64,000 bases of DNA, taken from contig JALQUU010000006.1 in assembly GCA_023260655.1 (NCBI GenBank), positions 1 through 64,000 on the forward strand. The letters are read 5' to 3'. Source of the DNA: Paracoccaceae bacterium. GTDB lineage: Bacteria > Pseudomonadota > Alphaproteobacteria > Rhodobacterales > Rhodobacteraceae. Under the pieces are notes generated by a model. That model ran no database searches. It was not told the DNA's origin and worked only from the letters and a program-made list of their open reading frames with translations. A program made the translations under genes and the position numbers. Shown here in pieces: positions 10,125-18,950 of this stretch (position 1 is its first letter; every line of letters begins with the position of its first letter).

Positions 10125-11237
10125 TCAATTGTCTTGGCCCAGCTTCGGCGATGGCGCATCAAGCACCAGTTCGGCACTGGAGAAGCGGAAGGGCGCGCGC
10201 ACGCCCGGCACGCCGCCGGGTGCGATCTGCATGCCGCGCGCTTGCACCTGAGGATCGGCAAACACTTCTGCCATATCGTTGATCGGGCCCGCCGGAATGC
10301 CATCCGCCTCGCAACCCGCCAATACCTCCGCCTTGGTGCGCTTGCGCGTTTCGGCCATCAGAAGCGCAATCATCTCGGGGCGGTTCGCCACACGATCCGA
10401 GTTCTTGAGGAACTTCGGATCGTTGCACATCCACTCCAGCCCCAGAAAACGGCACAGGCGCTGGTACTGCCCGTCATTCCCGGTCGCGATGATGATATGC
10501 CCATCAGCACAATCAAACACTTGATAGGGGGTCAGGTTCGGGTGGTAGTTGCCCGTGCGCCCAGGTGGGGTGCCCGTGGCGAGATAGTTCATCGCTTGGT
10601 TCGCCGTTACGGAAACAGCCGTATCCAGAAGCGCCATATCGATATGCTGGCCTTTCCCGGTGCTGTGGCGCTGGTGCAGGGCCGCAAGGATGCCCGCAAC
10701 AGAGTACACCCCGGTAAAGATGTCAGTAATCGCCACACCGGCGCGCTGCGGTTGGCCGTCAGGCTCGCCCGTGATCGACATCAAGCCGGACATGCCTTGG
10801 ATGATGTAATCATAGCCCGCACGATGCGCATAAGGCCCGGTCTGGCCGAAACCCGTGATCGAGCAATAGATCAAACCGGGGTTGATCTCCGCCAGAGACG
10901 GATAATCGAGGCCGTATTTTTTGAGGCCACCCACTTTGAAATTCTCGATCAGGATATCGGCATCCTTGACCAAAGCGCGCACGGCCTCTTGGCCTTCCGG
11001 CGTGCGGAAATCGACCGTGACAGACTTCTTCCCGCGATTGCAGGAGTGGAAGTAGGCGGCGGATTTATCGCCATCGCGCTCGATAAAGGGCGGGCCCCAT
11101 TGGCGGGTGTCATCCCCCTCCAGCGCCTCGACCTTGATCACCTCGGCCCCGAGATCTGCCAACGTCTGGCCAGCCCAAGGGCCCGCCAGAATCCGTGCAA
11201 GCTCGACGACCTTCAACCCAGCAAGCGGCGCAGCCAT
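10125..11237 (-). CDS. CaiB/BaiF-family (class III) CoA transferase
   Basis: 370 residues. The N-terminal motif LKVVELARILAGPWAGQ and EVIKVEALEGDDTR are typical; the catalytic aspartate is Asp172 in AITDIFTGVYS. Class III transferases move CoA between carboxylic acids through an aspartyl-CoA intermediate. It starts one base inside the stop of the DsbA-like gene (TAATG), so it is read from the dciA-dsbA transcript. CaiD-like and acyl-CoA ligase genes lie 5 kb away in the window, but a shared pathway is only a guess. Confidence 0.9.
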   Translation of the reverse strand: MAAPLAGLKVVELARILAGPWAGQTLADLGAEVIKVEALEGDDTRQWGPPFIERDGDKSAAYFHSCNRGKKSVTVDFRTPEGQEAVRALVKDADILIENFKVGGLKKYGLDYPSLAEINPGLIYCSITGFGQTGPYAHRAGYDYIIQGMSGLMSITGEPDGQPQRAGVAITDIFTGVYSVAGILAALHQRHSTGKGQHIDMALLDTAVSVTANQAMNYLATGTPPGRTGNYHPNLTPYQVFDCADGHIIIATGNDGQYQRLCRFLGLEWMCNDPKFLKNSDRVANRPEMIALLMAETRKRTKAEVLAGCEADGIPAGPINDMAEVFADPQVQARGMQIAPGGVPGVRAPFRFSSAELVLDAPSPKLGQDN

Positions 11238-11899
11238 TATTGCTCCAGCTTCTTGTCGAGGATGGCCTTGAGATCAGCGAAGGACATGTTCGAATGCTTC
11301 TCGCCATCGATGATCAGAGAGGGCGTGGAATTAATCTCGTCTGCCGCCGAATTGGCTTCCCACCATGCCACAAGCGATTCCGCTTTCGCGCCATCGGTGA
11401 GGCAGGTGTTCAGTTGCTCTTCCGTCAGGCCCGCAACCTTGCCGATCTTGCGCAGGTTGTCCGCGATCAGCGCCGGATCCCCACCGGCAATCCAGTCCTT
11501 CTGCTGCGAATAGAGCATATCCGAGATGCCGAAGAAGCGTGTCGGCGCGCAGCGCGCAACCATCGACGCCCAAAGACCGAAGCGGTCGAAATAGACATCG
11601 CGGTAGATGAATTTCACTTTGCCGGTCTCGATATATTCGGCCTTCAAGGACGGCATCACGGTTGCATGGAAGTTGGCACAATGCGGGCAGGTGAAGGAGG
11701 CGTATTCGACCAACGTGATCGGCGCGTCGTTCGAACCAAGCACCATTTCCACGATGCCAGCAGGTTCGGCAGGCGTTTCCGCATGGGCAGCGCCAAGCTC
11801 CGGCAGGCTTAGGGGGCTGTTGCGATCACGTGCGAGGAAAAGCCCTCCAACACCGGAAATAGCGGCAACCCCGGCCAACAAAAACGCTCTGCGGTTCAT
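11237..11899 (-). CDS. DsbA-family thioredoxin-fold protein
   Basis: 220 residues. A twin-Arg-like hydrophobic N-terminus (MNRRAFLLAGVAAISG) acts as signal or anchor; after a Pro/Ala-rich linker the thioredoxin fold opens with the CPHC active site at 71-74 in YASFTCPHCANFH. CPHC is the dithiol of DsbA, which introduces disulfides in the periplasm. The cis-Pro loop is visible as NSTPSLIIDGE in the C-terminal part. The start overlaps the end of the DUF721 gene (ATGA). Confidence 0.92.
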   Translation of the reverse strand: MNRRAFLLAGVAAISGVGGLFLARDRNSPLSLPELGAAHAETPAEPAGIVEMVLGSNDAPITLVEYASFTCPHCANFHATVMPSLKAEYIETGKVKFIYRDVYFDRFGLWASMVARCAPTRFFGISDMLYSQQKDWIAGGDPALIADNLRKIGKVAGLTEEQLNTCLTDGAKAESLVAWWEANSAADEINSTPSLIIDGEKHSNMSFADLKAILDKKLEQ

Positions 11900-12420
11900 A
11901 CTCTGTCCTTTCTCGACTGCCCCTCGCGGGATAAAACGTTCTGCGCCAGCGTTTCAAGCGCTGCCCGCAATGCCTCGCTGCCCACACCCGTTGTACTTTC
12001 ACGGGCTTTGGCAGAAATTTCGTCGCTCGGTTTCTTTTCGGCGGCCTTAGGTTTGGCATCTAAGGCCACTTGCCCCTCGGCAAATCCGGTCGCGGCGGTT
12101 TGCGTCACGCGGACGCGGGCGATCGCGTTGTAACCATAGGCCGCGTTCACCCGATCCCTGAGTTCCTCTTTCCGCATCTCCATCACAGGGGCCATCGCTC
12201 CCGTGGTTAGAACGGTCAGAGTGGGGCCTAAACCGCCTTCGCGTCCGTATTTCACATCCACAGGGCGCGCCAGTGCTGCCAGATCGGTGCCCACAATCTC
12301 GGCCCAATGTGTCAGCACCCGCGATACGGCAAAGCCACGGGATTCGCCCGCGCGCCGGATTTGCCCCTGCAAAAGGGCCCCCGCGCTCGAAAATCCTTTG
12401 CCTCGCTTCTGCTGTGCCAT
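11896..12420 (-). CDS. dciA: DUF721/DciA-family protein
   Basis: 174 residues. The core HWAEIVGTDLAALARPVDV, LTVLTTGAMAPVMEMRKEEL and NAAYGYNAIARVRVTQT is the DUF721 domain; the last 50 residues are low-complexity and charged. DciA is the ancestral loader/operator of the replicative helicase DnaB in bacteria that lack DnaC. It is divergently transcribed from mutY with a 79-bp spacer and leads the dciA-dsbA-caiB transcript. Confidence 0.85.
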   Translation of the reverse strand: MAQQKRGKGFSSAGALLQGQIRRAGESRGFAVSRVLTHWAEIVGTDLAALARPVDVKYGREGGLGPTLTVLTTGAMAPVMEMRKEELRDRVNAAYGYNAIARVRVTQTAATGFAEGQVALDAKPKAAEKKPSDEISAKARESTTGVGSEALRAALETLAQNVLSREGQSRKDRV

Positions 12421-12499
12421 CCTTGCCTCCGGCCGTTCCGCGCTATTCTATGCCCACGGGGATCAGGCGCCAGTCGGAAAAGAAAGAAAGACTTGAACA

Positions 12500-13567
12500 A
12501 TGCGTGAAACGACGGCGAGAGCCATCGACCTTCTCGACTGGTATGACGCGAACGCGCGCAGCTTGCCGTGGCGCGTGCCTCCATCGGAGAGCAAGGCAGG
12601 CGCGCGCCCTGATCCGTATCGGGTGTGGCTTTCGGAAGTGATGCTCCAACAAACCACCGTTGCCGCTGTGAAGGACTACTTCCACCGCTTCACCACGCGT
12701 TGGCCAACAGTTGCCGCTTTGGCGGCTGCCGGGGATGCGGATGTGATGGCCGAATGGGCAGGGCTTGGCTATTACGCCCGAGCCCGCAACCTCTTGAAAT
12801 GCGCGCGGGTGGTTGTGTCCAATTACGGGAGCGCTTTCCCGACAGATCGCGAAACGCTCCTCACCCTCCCCGGCATTGGCCCTTATACGGCTGCAGCGAT
12901 TGCGGCCTTCACCACGCAAGCGCGCGAAACCGTGGTGGATGGGAATGTCGAGCGGGTGATGGCGCGGCTTTACGATGTCCACACCCCACTGCCTGCCGCC
13001 AAACCCGAGTTGACCGCTCTGGCCGCCGCCCTCACGCCCGAAGATCGCCCCGGCGATTACGCGCAAGCGGTTATGGATCTTGGCGCTACGATCTGCACCC
13101 CGCGCAGCCCCGCTTGCGCGCTCTGCCCTTGGGTTTCGCCTTGCCTTGGCCGTCAGCGCGGCACCGCCTCCGACCTGCCGAAGAAGGCACCGAAAGCCGA
13201 GAAACCCACGCGCCATGGCATCGCCTATATTGCACGCCGCGCCGATGGGGCCTGGCTACTGGAAACACGGCCAGAAAGCGGGCTTTTGGGCGGGATGCTG
13301 GGCTGGCCCGGCACAAAATGGGCGGAAACGACACCAGCAGAGGCCCCACCTGTTCAAGCTGGCTGGCACGACCCCGGCCTCGAAGTGCGCCACACCTTTA
13401 CCCATTTCCACCTGCGCCTAGCCCTTCGCATGGCGAACCTTCCCCTTGAAGCGGAGCCTACGGAGGGCCAATTCCTTGCCAAGGCCGATTTCCGGCCTGC
13501 CTCCTTACCCACCGTCATGCGAAAGGCGTTTGACCTCGCGCAAGGCGTATTGGAAAACTGCCGCTAA
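12500..13567 (+). CDS. mutY: A/G-specific adenine DNA glycosylase MutY
   Basis: 355 residues. Catalytic Glu46 lies in LSEVMLQQTTVA, the helix-hairpin-helix LPGIGPYTA at 123-131, and catalytic Asp147 in VVDGNVERV. The iron-sulfur ligands Cys199, Cys206, Cys209 and Cys215 have the exact C-X6-C-X2-C-X5-C spacing. A C-terminal NUDIX-like domain (from about 235) recognises 8-oxoG. The enzyme removes adenine mispaired with 8-oxoguanine. Confidence 0.97.
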   Translation: MRETTARAIDLLDWYDANARSLPWRVPPSESKAGARPDPYRVWLSEVMLQQTTVAAVKDYFHRFTTRWPTVAALAAAGDADVMAEWAGLGYYARARNLLKCARVVVSNYGSAFPTDRETLLTLPGIGPYTAAAIAAFTTQARETVVDGNVERVMARLYDVHTPLPAAKPELTALAAALTPEDRPGDYAQAVMDLGATICTPRSPACALCPWVSPCLGRQRGTASDLPKKAPKAEKPTRHGIAYIARRADGAWLLETRPESGLLGGMLGWPGTKWAETTPAEAPPVQAGWHDPGLEVRHTFTHFHLRLALRMANLPLEAEPTEGQFLAKADFRPASLPTVMRKAFDLAQGVLENCR

Positions 13568-13597
13568 AACAAAATCATCGCATTGAAAGGCCAGCCG

Positions 13598-14731
13598 ATG
13601 ATCCCCGCGTCCCAAGTTGCCCGCTTTACCTCTGCCCTGCCATTCTGGCTTTCGCTCACCTTGTTGCCGATGGCGTGGATCGGGGCGGTGTATGGTGGCC
13701 TCTGGGTGCTCCTGCTCCTCGTCTGCACGTGGTATCTCTTCTCGGCACTCGACGCAGCGATCGGCCTGAACCTCGAGAATGCGGATCTTTCGACCAGCGA
13801 AGACCAGTTGTTCTTCTACCGCGCGGTCACCATCGTCTGGGTGCCGCTGCAGGCCATCACGCTCTACGGGATCATCTATTACGCGACCCGCGCCGAGCAC
13901 CTGAGCGGCTGGGAGCTTTGCGGACTCTTCTTTAGCGTTGGCATCATGACGGGCACGATCGGCATCAACTATTCCCACGAATTGATGCACCAGAAAGACA
14001 AGCGCGAGCAGTGGCTTGGCGACATCCTAGGCGCGATGGTCCTTTACTCGCACTTCCGCTCGGAGCACCTGAAGGTGCACCATATCTACGTCGGCACACC
14101 GGGCGATCCCGTGACCGCACGTTATAACGAGAGCTTCTTCCGTTTCTTCCCGCGCGTGCTCTACCAGTCGCTCGTTTCCGCCTTCAAAGCCGAAGCCGAC
14201 ATGCTGAAACGCCGGAACCTGCCATGGCACCACCGCTCGAACCCGTTCTGGCGCTATTGGGGCCTGCAAACGCTGATGTTGGCACTCGCACTCGTCGCAG
14301 GCGGCTGGCTCGGCCTTGGTCTCTTCATTTTTCAGGCTTTCATTGCCGTCTGGCAGCTGGAACTGGTAAATTATGTCGAGCATTACGGCCTCACCCGTAA
14401 GCACCTTGGCGAGGGCAAATACGAGCATGTCAAACCGCACCATTCATGGAATGCGGCGCATCGGGCCTCGAACTGGCTGCTCATCAACCTCCAGCGCCAT
14501 TCAGATCACCATTACAAGCCGGACCGCCGTTTCCCGCTCTTGCAGAATTACACCGAAGCCGAGGCGCCGCAGTTGCCTTTCGGCTACCCGATCATGGGGA
14601 TGGCCGCGATGGCGCCGCCGATCTGGCGCCGTGTTATGAACAAGCGCGTCCGGCGTTGGCGCGAGATGTATTACCCCGAGATCACGGACTGGAAGGCGTA
14701 TAACAAACACAAGACGCCAACCCCGCGCTGA
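13598..14731 (+). CDS. alkB: Alkane 1-monooxygenase, AlkB-type membrane di-iron hydroxylase
   Basis: 377 residues from the ATG at 13598, which has GAAAGG 7 bp upstream; an upstream TTG at 13583 is less likely. Four to six membrane segments carry the histidine boxes HELMH (127-131), HLKVHH (157-162) and LQRHSDHH (298-305), plus the AlkB-specific NYVEHYGL (258-265). It hydroxylates the terminal carbon of n-alkanes using rubredoxin as electron donor; no rubredoxin gene is adjacent. Its end is only 3 bp from the end of the convergent SulP gene. Confidence 0.93.
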   Translation: MIPASQVARFTSALPFWLSLTLLPMAWIGAVYGGLWVLLLLVCTWYLFSALDAAIGLNLENADLSTSEDQLFFYRAVTIVWVPLQAITLYGIIYYATRAEHLSGWELCGLFFSVGIMTGTIGINYSHELMHQKDKREQWLGDILGAMVLYSHFRSEHLKVHHIYVGTPGDPVTARYNESFFRFFPRVLYQSLVSAFKAEADMLKRRNLPWHHRSNPFWRYWGLQTLMLALALVAGGWLGLGLFIFQAFIAVWQLELVNYVEHYGLTRKHLGEGKYEHVKPHHSWNAAHRASNWLLINLQRHSDHHYKPDRRFPLLQNYTEAEAPQLPFGYPIMGMAAMAPPIWRRVMNKRVRRWREMYYPEITDWKAYNKHKTPTPR

Positions 14732-14734
14732 GGA

Positions 14735-16000
14735 TCAACGCTCGGGCGGCGTCCAACTCGGTGGCTGAACGCCCTTGCGCTTCATCCGTACCGCCAAGCC
14801 CATCGCTGTGCCAACCGCAATCGCGATGGTGAGATCGGTGAAAACGGTCAGCAGGAGCGTGACCAACATCACCCAGCGATCCCCTTTCGGTGCGCGCATA
14901 TAGGCGGGCCAGTTATGTGGCTCGGCCATGTTCCACGCTGTGAGGATCAATAGCCCCGCCAAAGCGGGCATCGCCATTTGGCTCGCCAAAGGCGCGAAAA
15001 GCATTATCATCGCCAAAACAGCCGCTGCGTGAACCATCCCGGAAACCGGCGTGAGGCCTCCGGCACGGATATTTGTTGCGGTGCGCGCAATCGCGCCTGT
15101 TGCAGGCAGCCCCATGAACAGCGCCGATGCCGTATTGGCCACACCCTGCGCCACGATCTCGGCGTTCGGGTGATGCGGTGTACCACCCGTCATCCGGTCG
15201 GCCACCATGGCCGAAAGGAGGCTCTCGATCCCCGCAAGGAACGCGATCACCAAGGCCGACGGCAAGAGCGTAATCAGACGCTCCATAGTGATTTCGGGAA
15301 GCGCCGGCATCGGCAGCGACGAGGGCAGGGTGCCGAAGCGGCTTTCGATTGTCGAAATCGGCAGCCCCAGTGCCCATGCCGCGAAAGAGGCCAGCGCTAC
15401 CGCAACGATCAGCCCCGGCCATTTGGGCGCAAGCTTACGGAAAAGCGTGATTAGAACCATTCCGCCCACGCCGATCAGAACGGCCGGAAGCGCAATCTCA
15501 CCCGCAGACTTCACGATCGCCAAGAGTTTCAGAGGCACCTCGGCCGGAAACGCGCGGCCATCAAGCCCCAGAAGATCGGGCAACTGGCTTATGGCGATGA
15601 TCACCGCAATCCCGATGGTAAAGCCATTGATCACCGCTTCCGGCACATAGCGCACCAAGGCACCCGCCTTGAGGAAACCGGCTACCATCAGGATCACACC
15701 CGCCATCAGCGTGGCCAGCACCAGCCCGTCAAAGCCGTGTGCGGCGATCACACCATGGACTACGACGATGAACGCCCCCGTCGGCCCGCCGATCTGCACA
15801 CGGCTTCCGCCCAAGGCCGAGATCAGAAAACCCGCCACTACGGCGGTGACCAGCCCGGTGCCGGGGTCTGCTCCAGAGGCAATCGCGATTGCAAGGCTCA
15901 GCGGCAAAGCCACCATCGCCACTGTTATCCCCGCAAGGATGTCAGCCCGCAGGCTCGCCAAACTGTAGCCCCGCAGGGCAGAAACAAGGGCTGGCGTCAT
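14735..16000 (-). CDS. SulP-family anion transporter lacking a STAS domain
   Basis: 421 residues, almost wholly hydrophobic, with 11-14 predicted membrane segments. The N-terminus LRADILAGITVAMVALPLS and IGGPTGAFIVVV are SulP signatures, and the later GLPATGAIARTATNIRAGG is also typical. Canonical SulP carriers have 500-600 residues with a cytoplasmic STAS domain; here the chain stops right after the last membrane segment with PPSWTPPER. Possible substrates are sulfate, bicarbonate or a dicarboxylate. No partner gene helps to choose. Confidence 0.88.
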   Translation of the reverse strand: MTPALVSALRGYSLASLRADILAGITVAMVALPLSLAIAIASGADPGTGLVTAVVAGFLISALGGSRVQIGGPTGAFIVVVHGVIAAHGFDGLVLATLMAGVILMVAGFLKAGALVRYVPEAVINGFTIGIAVIIAISQLPDLLGLDGRAFPAEVPLKLLAIVKSAGEIALPAVLIGVGGMVLITLFRKLAPKWPGLIVAVALASFAAWALGLPISTIESRFGTLPSSLPMPALPEITMERLITLLPSALVIAFLAGIESLLSAMVADRMTGGTPHHPNAEIVAQGVANTASALFMGLPATGAIARTATNIRAGGLTPVSGMVHAAAVLAMIMLFAPLASQMAMPALAGLLILTAWNMAEPHNWPAYMRAPKGDRWVMLVTLLLTVFTDLTIAIAVGTAMGLAVRMKRKGVQPPSWTPPER

Positions 16001-16078
16001 GATTTGGGATCTCCTTGGGGAAATCCTTCTGCCTGCAACAGGCTCTAATCAAGCGAAATTGATAAGGCCAATTCTGGC

Positions 16079-16864
16079 TCAGCGCCCCTTCCAGACCGGA
16101 TCACGCTTCTCGGCAAATGCCTTCGCGCCTTCCAACTGGTCTTCCGAGGAGTAGAGCACATCCACCGTAGCCAACTGCCGTTTCGTGATGCGGTTCATCA
16201 CATCCTGAAACTTGCTGTCTTCGGCGTCACGCACGATTTCCTTGATCGCCGCATAAACAAGGGGTGGACCCGACGCGATAAGCCGCGCCATTTCCCAAGC
16301 CGCATCCATCAAGCCATCCGCCGGAACGATGCGATTGATAAGCCCCCAGCGCGCCGCTTCCTCCGCTTCGATCCATCGCCCTGTCAGCAGCATTTCCATC
16401 GCGATGTGATAGGGAATCCGCTTCGGCAGCTTGATCGAGGCCGCATCCGCCACCGTGCCCGAGCGGATTTCCGGAAGCGCGAAACTCGCGTGGTCCGCCG
16501 CCAGAATGATATCTGCCGAGAGCGCCAGTTCCAGCCCGCCACCACAGCAAATCCCATTCACCGCCGCGATCACCGGTTTGTTCAGGCCCCGCAACTCCTG
16601 CATGCCACCGAAGCCACCAACGCCGTAGTCGCCGTCCACCGCATCGCCATCGGCTGCCGCTTTCAGATCCCAGCCGGGGCAGAAAAACTTCTGCCCCTCG
16701 CCGGTGATGATCGCTACCCGCAGTTCGGGATCTTCTCGGAACGCCGCGAAAGCCTTGCCCATCACCCGCGAGGTTGCGAGGTCGATCGCATTGGCTTTGG
16801 GGCGGTTCAGGACCACTTCGAGGATTGCGCCTTCGCGGCGGATACGGAGCGGCGTGTCTGTCAT
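16079..16864 (-). CDS. Enoyl-CoA hydratase/isomerase family, carnitinyl-CoA dehydratase-like
   Basis: 261 residues. The crotonase fold shows the oxyanion-hole stretches FFCPGWDLKA (about 60-69) and NGICCGGGLELALSAD (103-118), and a Glu at about 132 (ALPEIRSG). CPGWDLKA is characteristic of CaiD, which hydrates crotonobetainyl-CoA. The start overlaps the stop of the upstream acyl-CoA synthetase gene (ATGA), so both act on the same acyl-CoA. Carnitine or crotonobetaine metabolism is the best guess; another 2-enoyl-CoA is possible. Confidence 0.85.
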   Translation of the reverse strand: MTDTPLRIRREGAILEVVLNRPKANAIDLATSRVMGKAFAAFREDPELRVAIITGEGQKFFCPGWDLKAAADGDAVDGDYGVGGFGGMQELRGLNKPVIAAVNGICCGGGLELALSADIILAADHASFALPEIRSGTVADAASIKLPKRIPYHIAMEMLLTGRWIEAEEAARWGLINRIVPADGLMDAAWEMARLIASGPPLVYAAIKEIVRDAEDSKFQDVMNRITKRQLATVDVLYSSEDQLEGAKAFAEKRDPVWKGR

Positions 16865-18879
16865 GCTTGGGCCTCTCGGATCAGGGCATCGGCTGCCACG
16901 GCCGATGTCGGGGTGCAGAGAAGCGGATTGATTTCCACCTCTTCCACACGCGTTGCGTTTTCAACGACATAAGACTGGATCGCGTCTACCGCCGCAAGCA
17001 CGGCGGGCAAATCGGCAGCAGGCTTACCCCGGAAACCGGCGAGCAAGGGCCATGTTCGCAGGCGTTTGAGGGCGGTTTCCACATCTGCCTGCGTTGCCGG
17101 GATCAGAAGCGTTTGGGTATCGGCCAGAAGCTCGGTCATCGTGCCGCCTGCGCCCAGCGTCAGGCAAAACCCGTGCGCCGGATCGCGGGTAACGCCCACG
17201 AGAAGCTCCGACACTGCGCCCGGCACCATTTCCTCCAAGAGGAAGCTTTCCGCAGGCATCGCGGCCGCCGCGTCGGGCACCTCTGCCGGAGCCAATCCGA
17301 GCCGCACCAATCCAGCCTCGGATTTATGCGCGGCCCCTTCGCCTTTCAGCACCAAAGGCGCGTTCAACGCCTTGGCCAGAGCCGCCAATCCGGCCCGATC
17401 CGAGCGCTTGCCTGCGGGCACCCTCAACCCATATCCCGCCAACTTCGCTTTCGCTTCGGCCTCCGAAAGGGTTTCCGCCTCGCGCACGCCTCCGGGCAAT
17501 AACACAGGCTCTGCAGCGGGCAAGCGCGCCGAAGCCGAAGCTTCTGCCGCTGCAATCGTTTCGGATAAGCCATGCATCGGCATCACGCCGTTTTCGGCCA
17601 GATAGCGCGCCGTTTCCTCTGGCATGAGTTCCGGCAAAGTCGCCACAACAGCCACCCGCGTGCCACTGCCCTTGGCCGTGCCGATGGCGGCCTCGGTGGC
17701 GCAGGTCCAATCACTCGGATCTGTGTGCGGGTAGTCAACGATCAGCATCGTGAGCGCGATATCGGGATCGGTCATGGCCGAGAAGGCGCGGGTCATCGCG
17801 GCCGTGTCGCGCCAGATGTAGGTGTGGTAGTCGAGCGGGTTCGCCAAAGCTACCTTCGGCCCCAGCGCTGCCCTCAAATCCGCAGCTTGGCGGGGATTCA
17901 ATGGCGGAAACGAAACCGCCCGCCCGTGTGCGGTATCCGCTGCGAGGCTTGCTTCCCCGCCCGAACATGAAATCGACGCCAATCGCCCCGATTTCAGCGG
18001 CCCACCAAAATGCATCAGCTTCAGCGTTTCAAGAAACTCCGGCAGGCTATCAACCCGCGGCACACCAAGGCGCGCCAAGAAAGCCGCCGCCCCCGCATCG
18101 CCCCCCGCAAGGCTGGCCGTGTGGCTGACGGTGGCGGATTGCGCCTGCATTGAGCGCCCGACTTTCAGCGCCACCAGAGGCACACCTTTTTCCCATGCTT
18201 TCGCGGCCAAGGCTTCCCAAGCCCGCAAATCGGCAAACCCCTCGATATGGAGGCCGATGGCCGTCACGCGCGGGTCATCAAGGAGGGCGGCGGCGATTTC
18301 CGCCTGCCCTGTCTGGGCCATGTTCCCGCAGGTGACTACATAGGCCAAGGGCAAAGCACGGCGCTGCATGGTCAGGTTGATCGCGATATTCGAGGATTGC
18401 GTGAGGATGGCCACGCCGCTTTCCTGCCGCGTGCATCCATGCTGGTCAGGCCAGAGAAGCGCGCCATCGAGCGCATTGATGAAGCCATAGCAATTCGGCC
18501 CGAGGAAGGGCATCCCGCCCGCAGCCTCGACCAAGCGATCCTGCAAAGACGTGCCCGAGGCATCTTCCGCCGCAGCTTCGGCAAAACCCGAGGCGAAACA
18601 AACCGCGCCACCGGCTCCGATCTCCGAGAGGCCTTGCATCGCGGCAATCGTGGCTTCGCGGTTGATCCCGACGAAAGCCGCGTCGGGCGCTTCGGGCAGG
18701 CTGGAAAGCGACGGGATCGCTTTAATGCCGGCCACCGTTTCCGCCTTCGGGTGCACCGGATAGATCTTGCCCTGAAACCCCATGCGCTGCGATTGCAGGA
18801 TCACTTGCTCGCACCATGCGCCTCCCCCGATAACGGCAATCGAATGCGGACGGAAAAGGCGGTGGAGGGAACGGCTCAT
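16861..18879 (-). CDS. ADP-forming acyl-CoA synthetase (acetate--CoA ligase family)
   Basis: 672 residues with the fused domain order of ADP-forming acyl-CoA synthetases: CoA-binding Rossmann domain (about 1-130, starting PHSIAVIGGGAWCEQV), two succinyl-CoA-ligase-like domains (about 140-450) and a C-terminal ATP-grasp domain (about 460-665, with APLVLKGEGAAHKSEAGLV). It joins a carboxylic acid to CoA using ATP and giving ADP. It overlaps the CaiD-like gene by 4 bp and is first in that pair, so it probably activates the acid that the hydratase then handles. Confidence 0.88.
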   Translation of the reverse strand: MSRSLHRLFRPHSIAVIGGGAWCEQVILQSQRMGFQGKIYPVHPKAETVAGIKAIPSLSSLPEAPDAAFVGINREATIAAMQGLSEIGAGGAVCFASGFAEAAAEDASGTSLQDRLVEAAGGMPFLGPNCYGFINALDGALLWPDQHGCTRQESGVAILTQSSNIAINLTMQRRALPLAYVVTCGNMAQTGQAEIAAALLDDPRVTAIGLHIEGFADLRAWEALAAKAWEKGVPLVALKVGRSMQAQSATVSHTASLAGGDAGAAAFLARLGVPRVDSLPEFLETLKLMHFGGPLKSGRLASISCSGGEASLAADTAHGRAVSFPPLNPRQAADLRAALGPKVALANPLDYHTYIWRDTAAMTRAFSAMTDPDIALTMLIVDYPHTDPSDWTCATEAAIGTAKGSGTRVAVVATLPELMPEETARYLAENGVMPMHGLSETIAAAEASASARLPAAEPVLLPGGVREAETLSEAEAKAKLAGYGLRVPAGKRSDRAGLAALAKALNAPLVLKGEGAAHKSEAGLVRLGLAPAEVPDAAAAMPAESFLLEEMVPGAVSELLVGVTRDPAHGFCLTLGAGGTMTELLADTQTLLIPATQADVETALKRLRTWPLLAGFRGKPAADLPAVLAAVDAIQSYVVENATRVEEVEINPLLCTPTSAVAADALIREAQA

Positions 18880-18950
18880 GCGGCACCTGAGATTGATTTC
18901 TGCCTCAGGTTAGGCGCAGCGCAGCGCCATTTTCACCCCTCTTTGCGACA

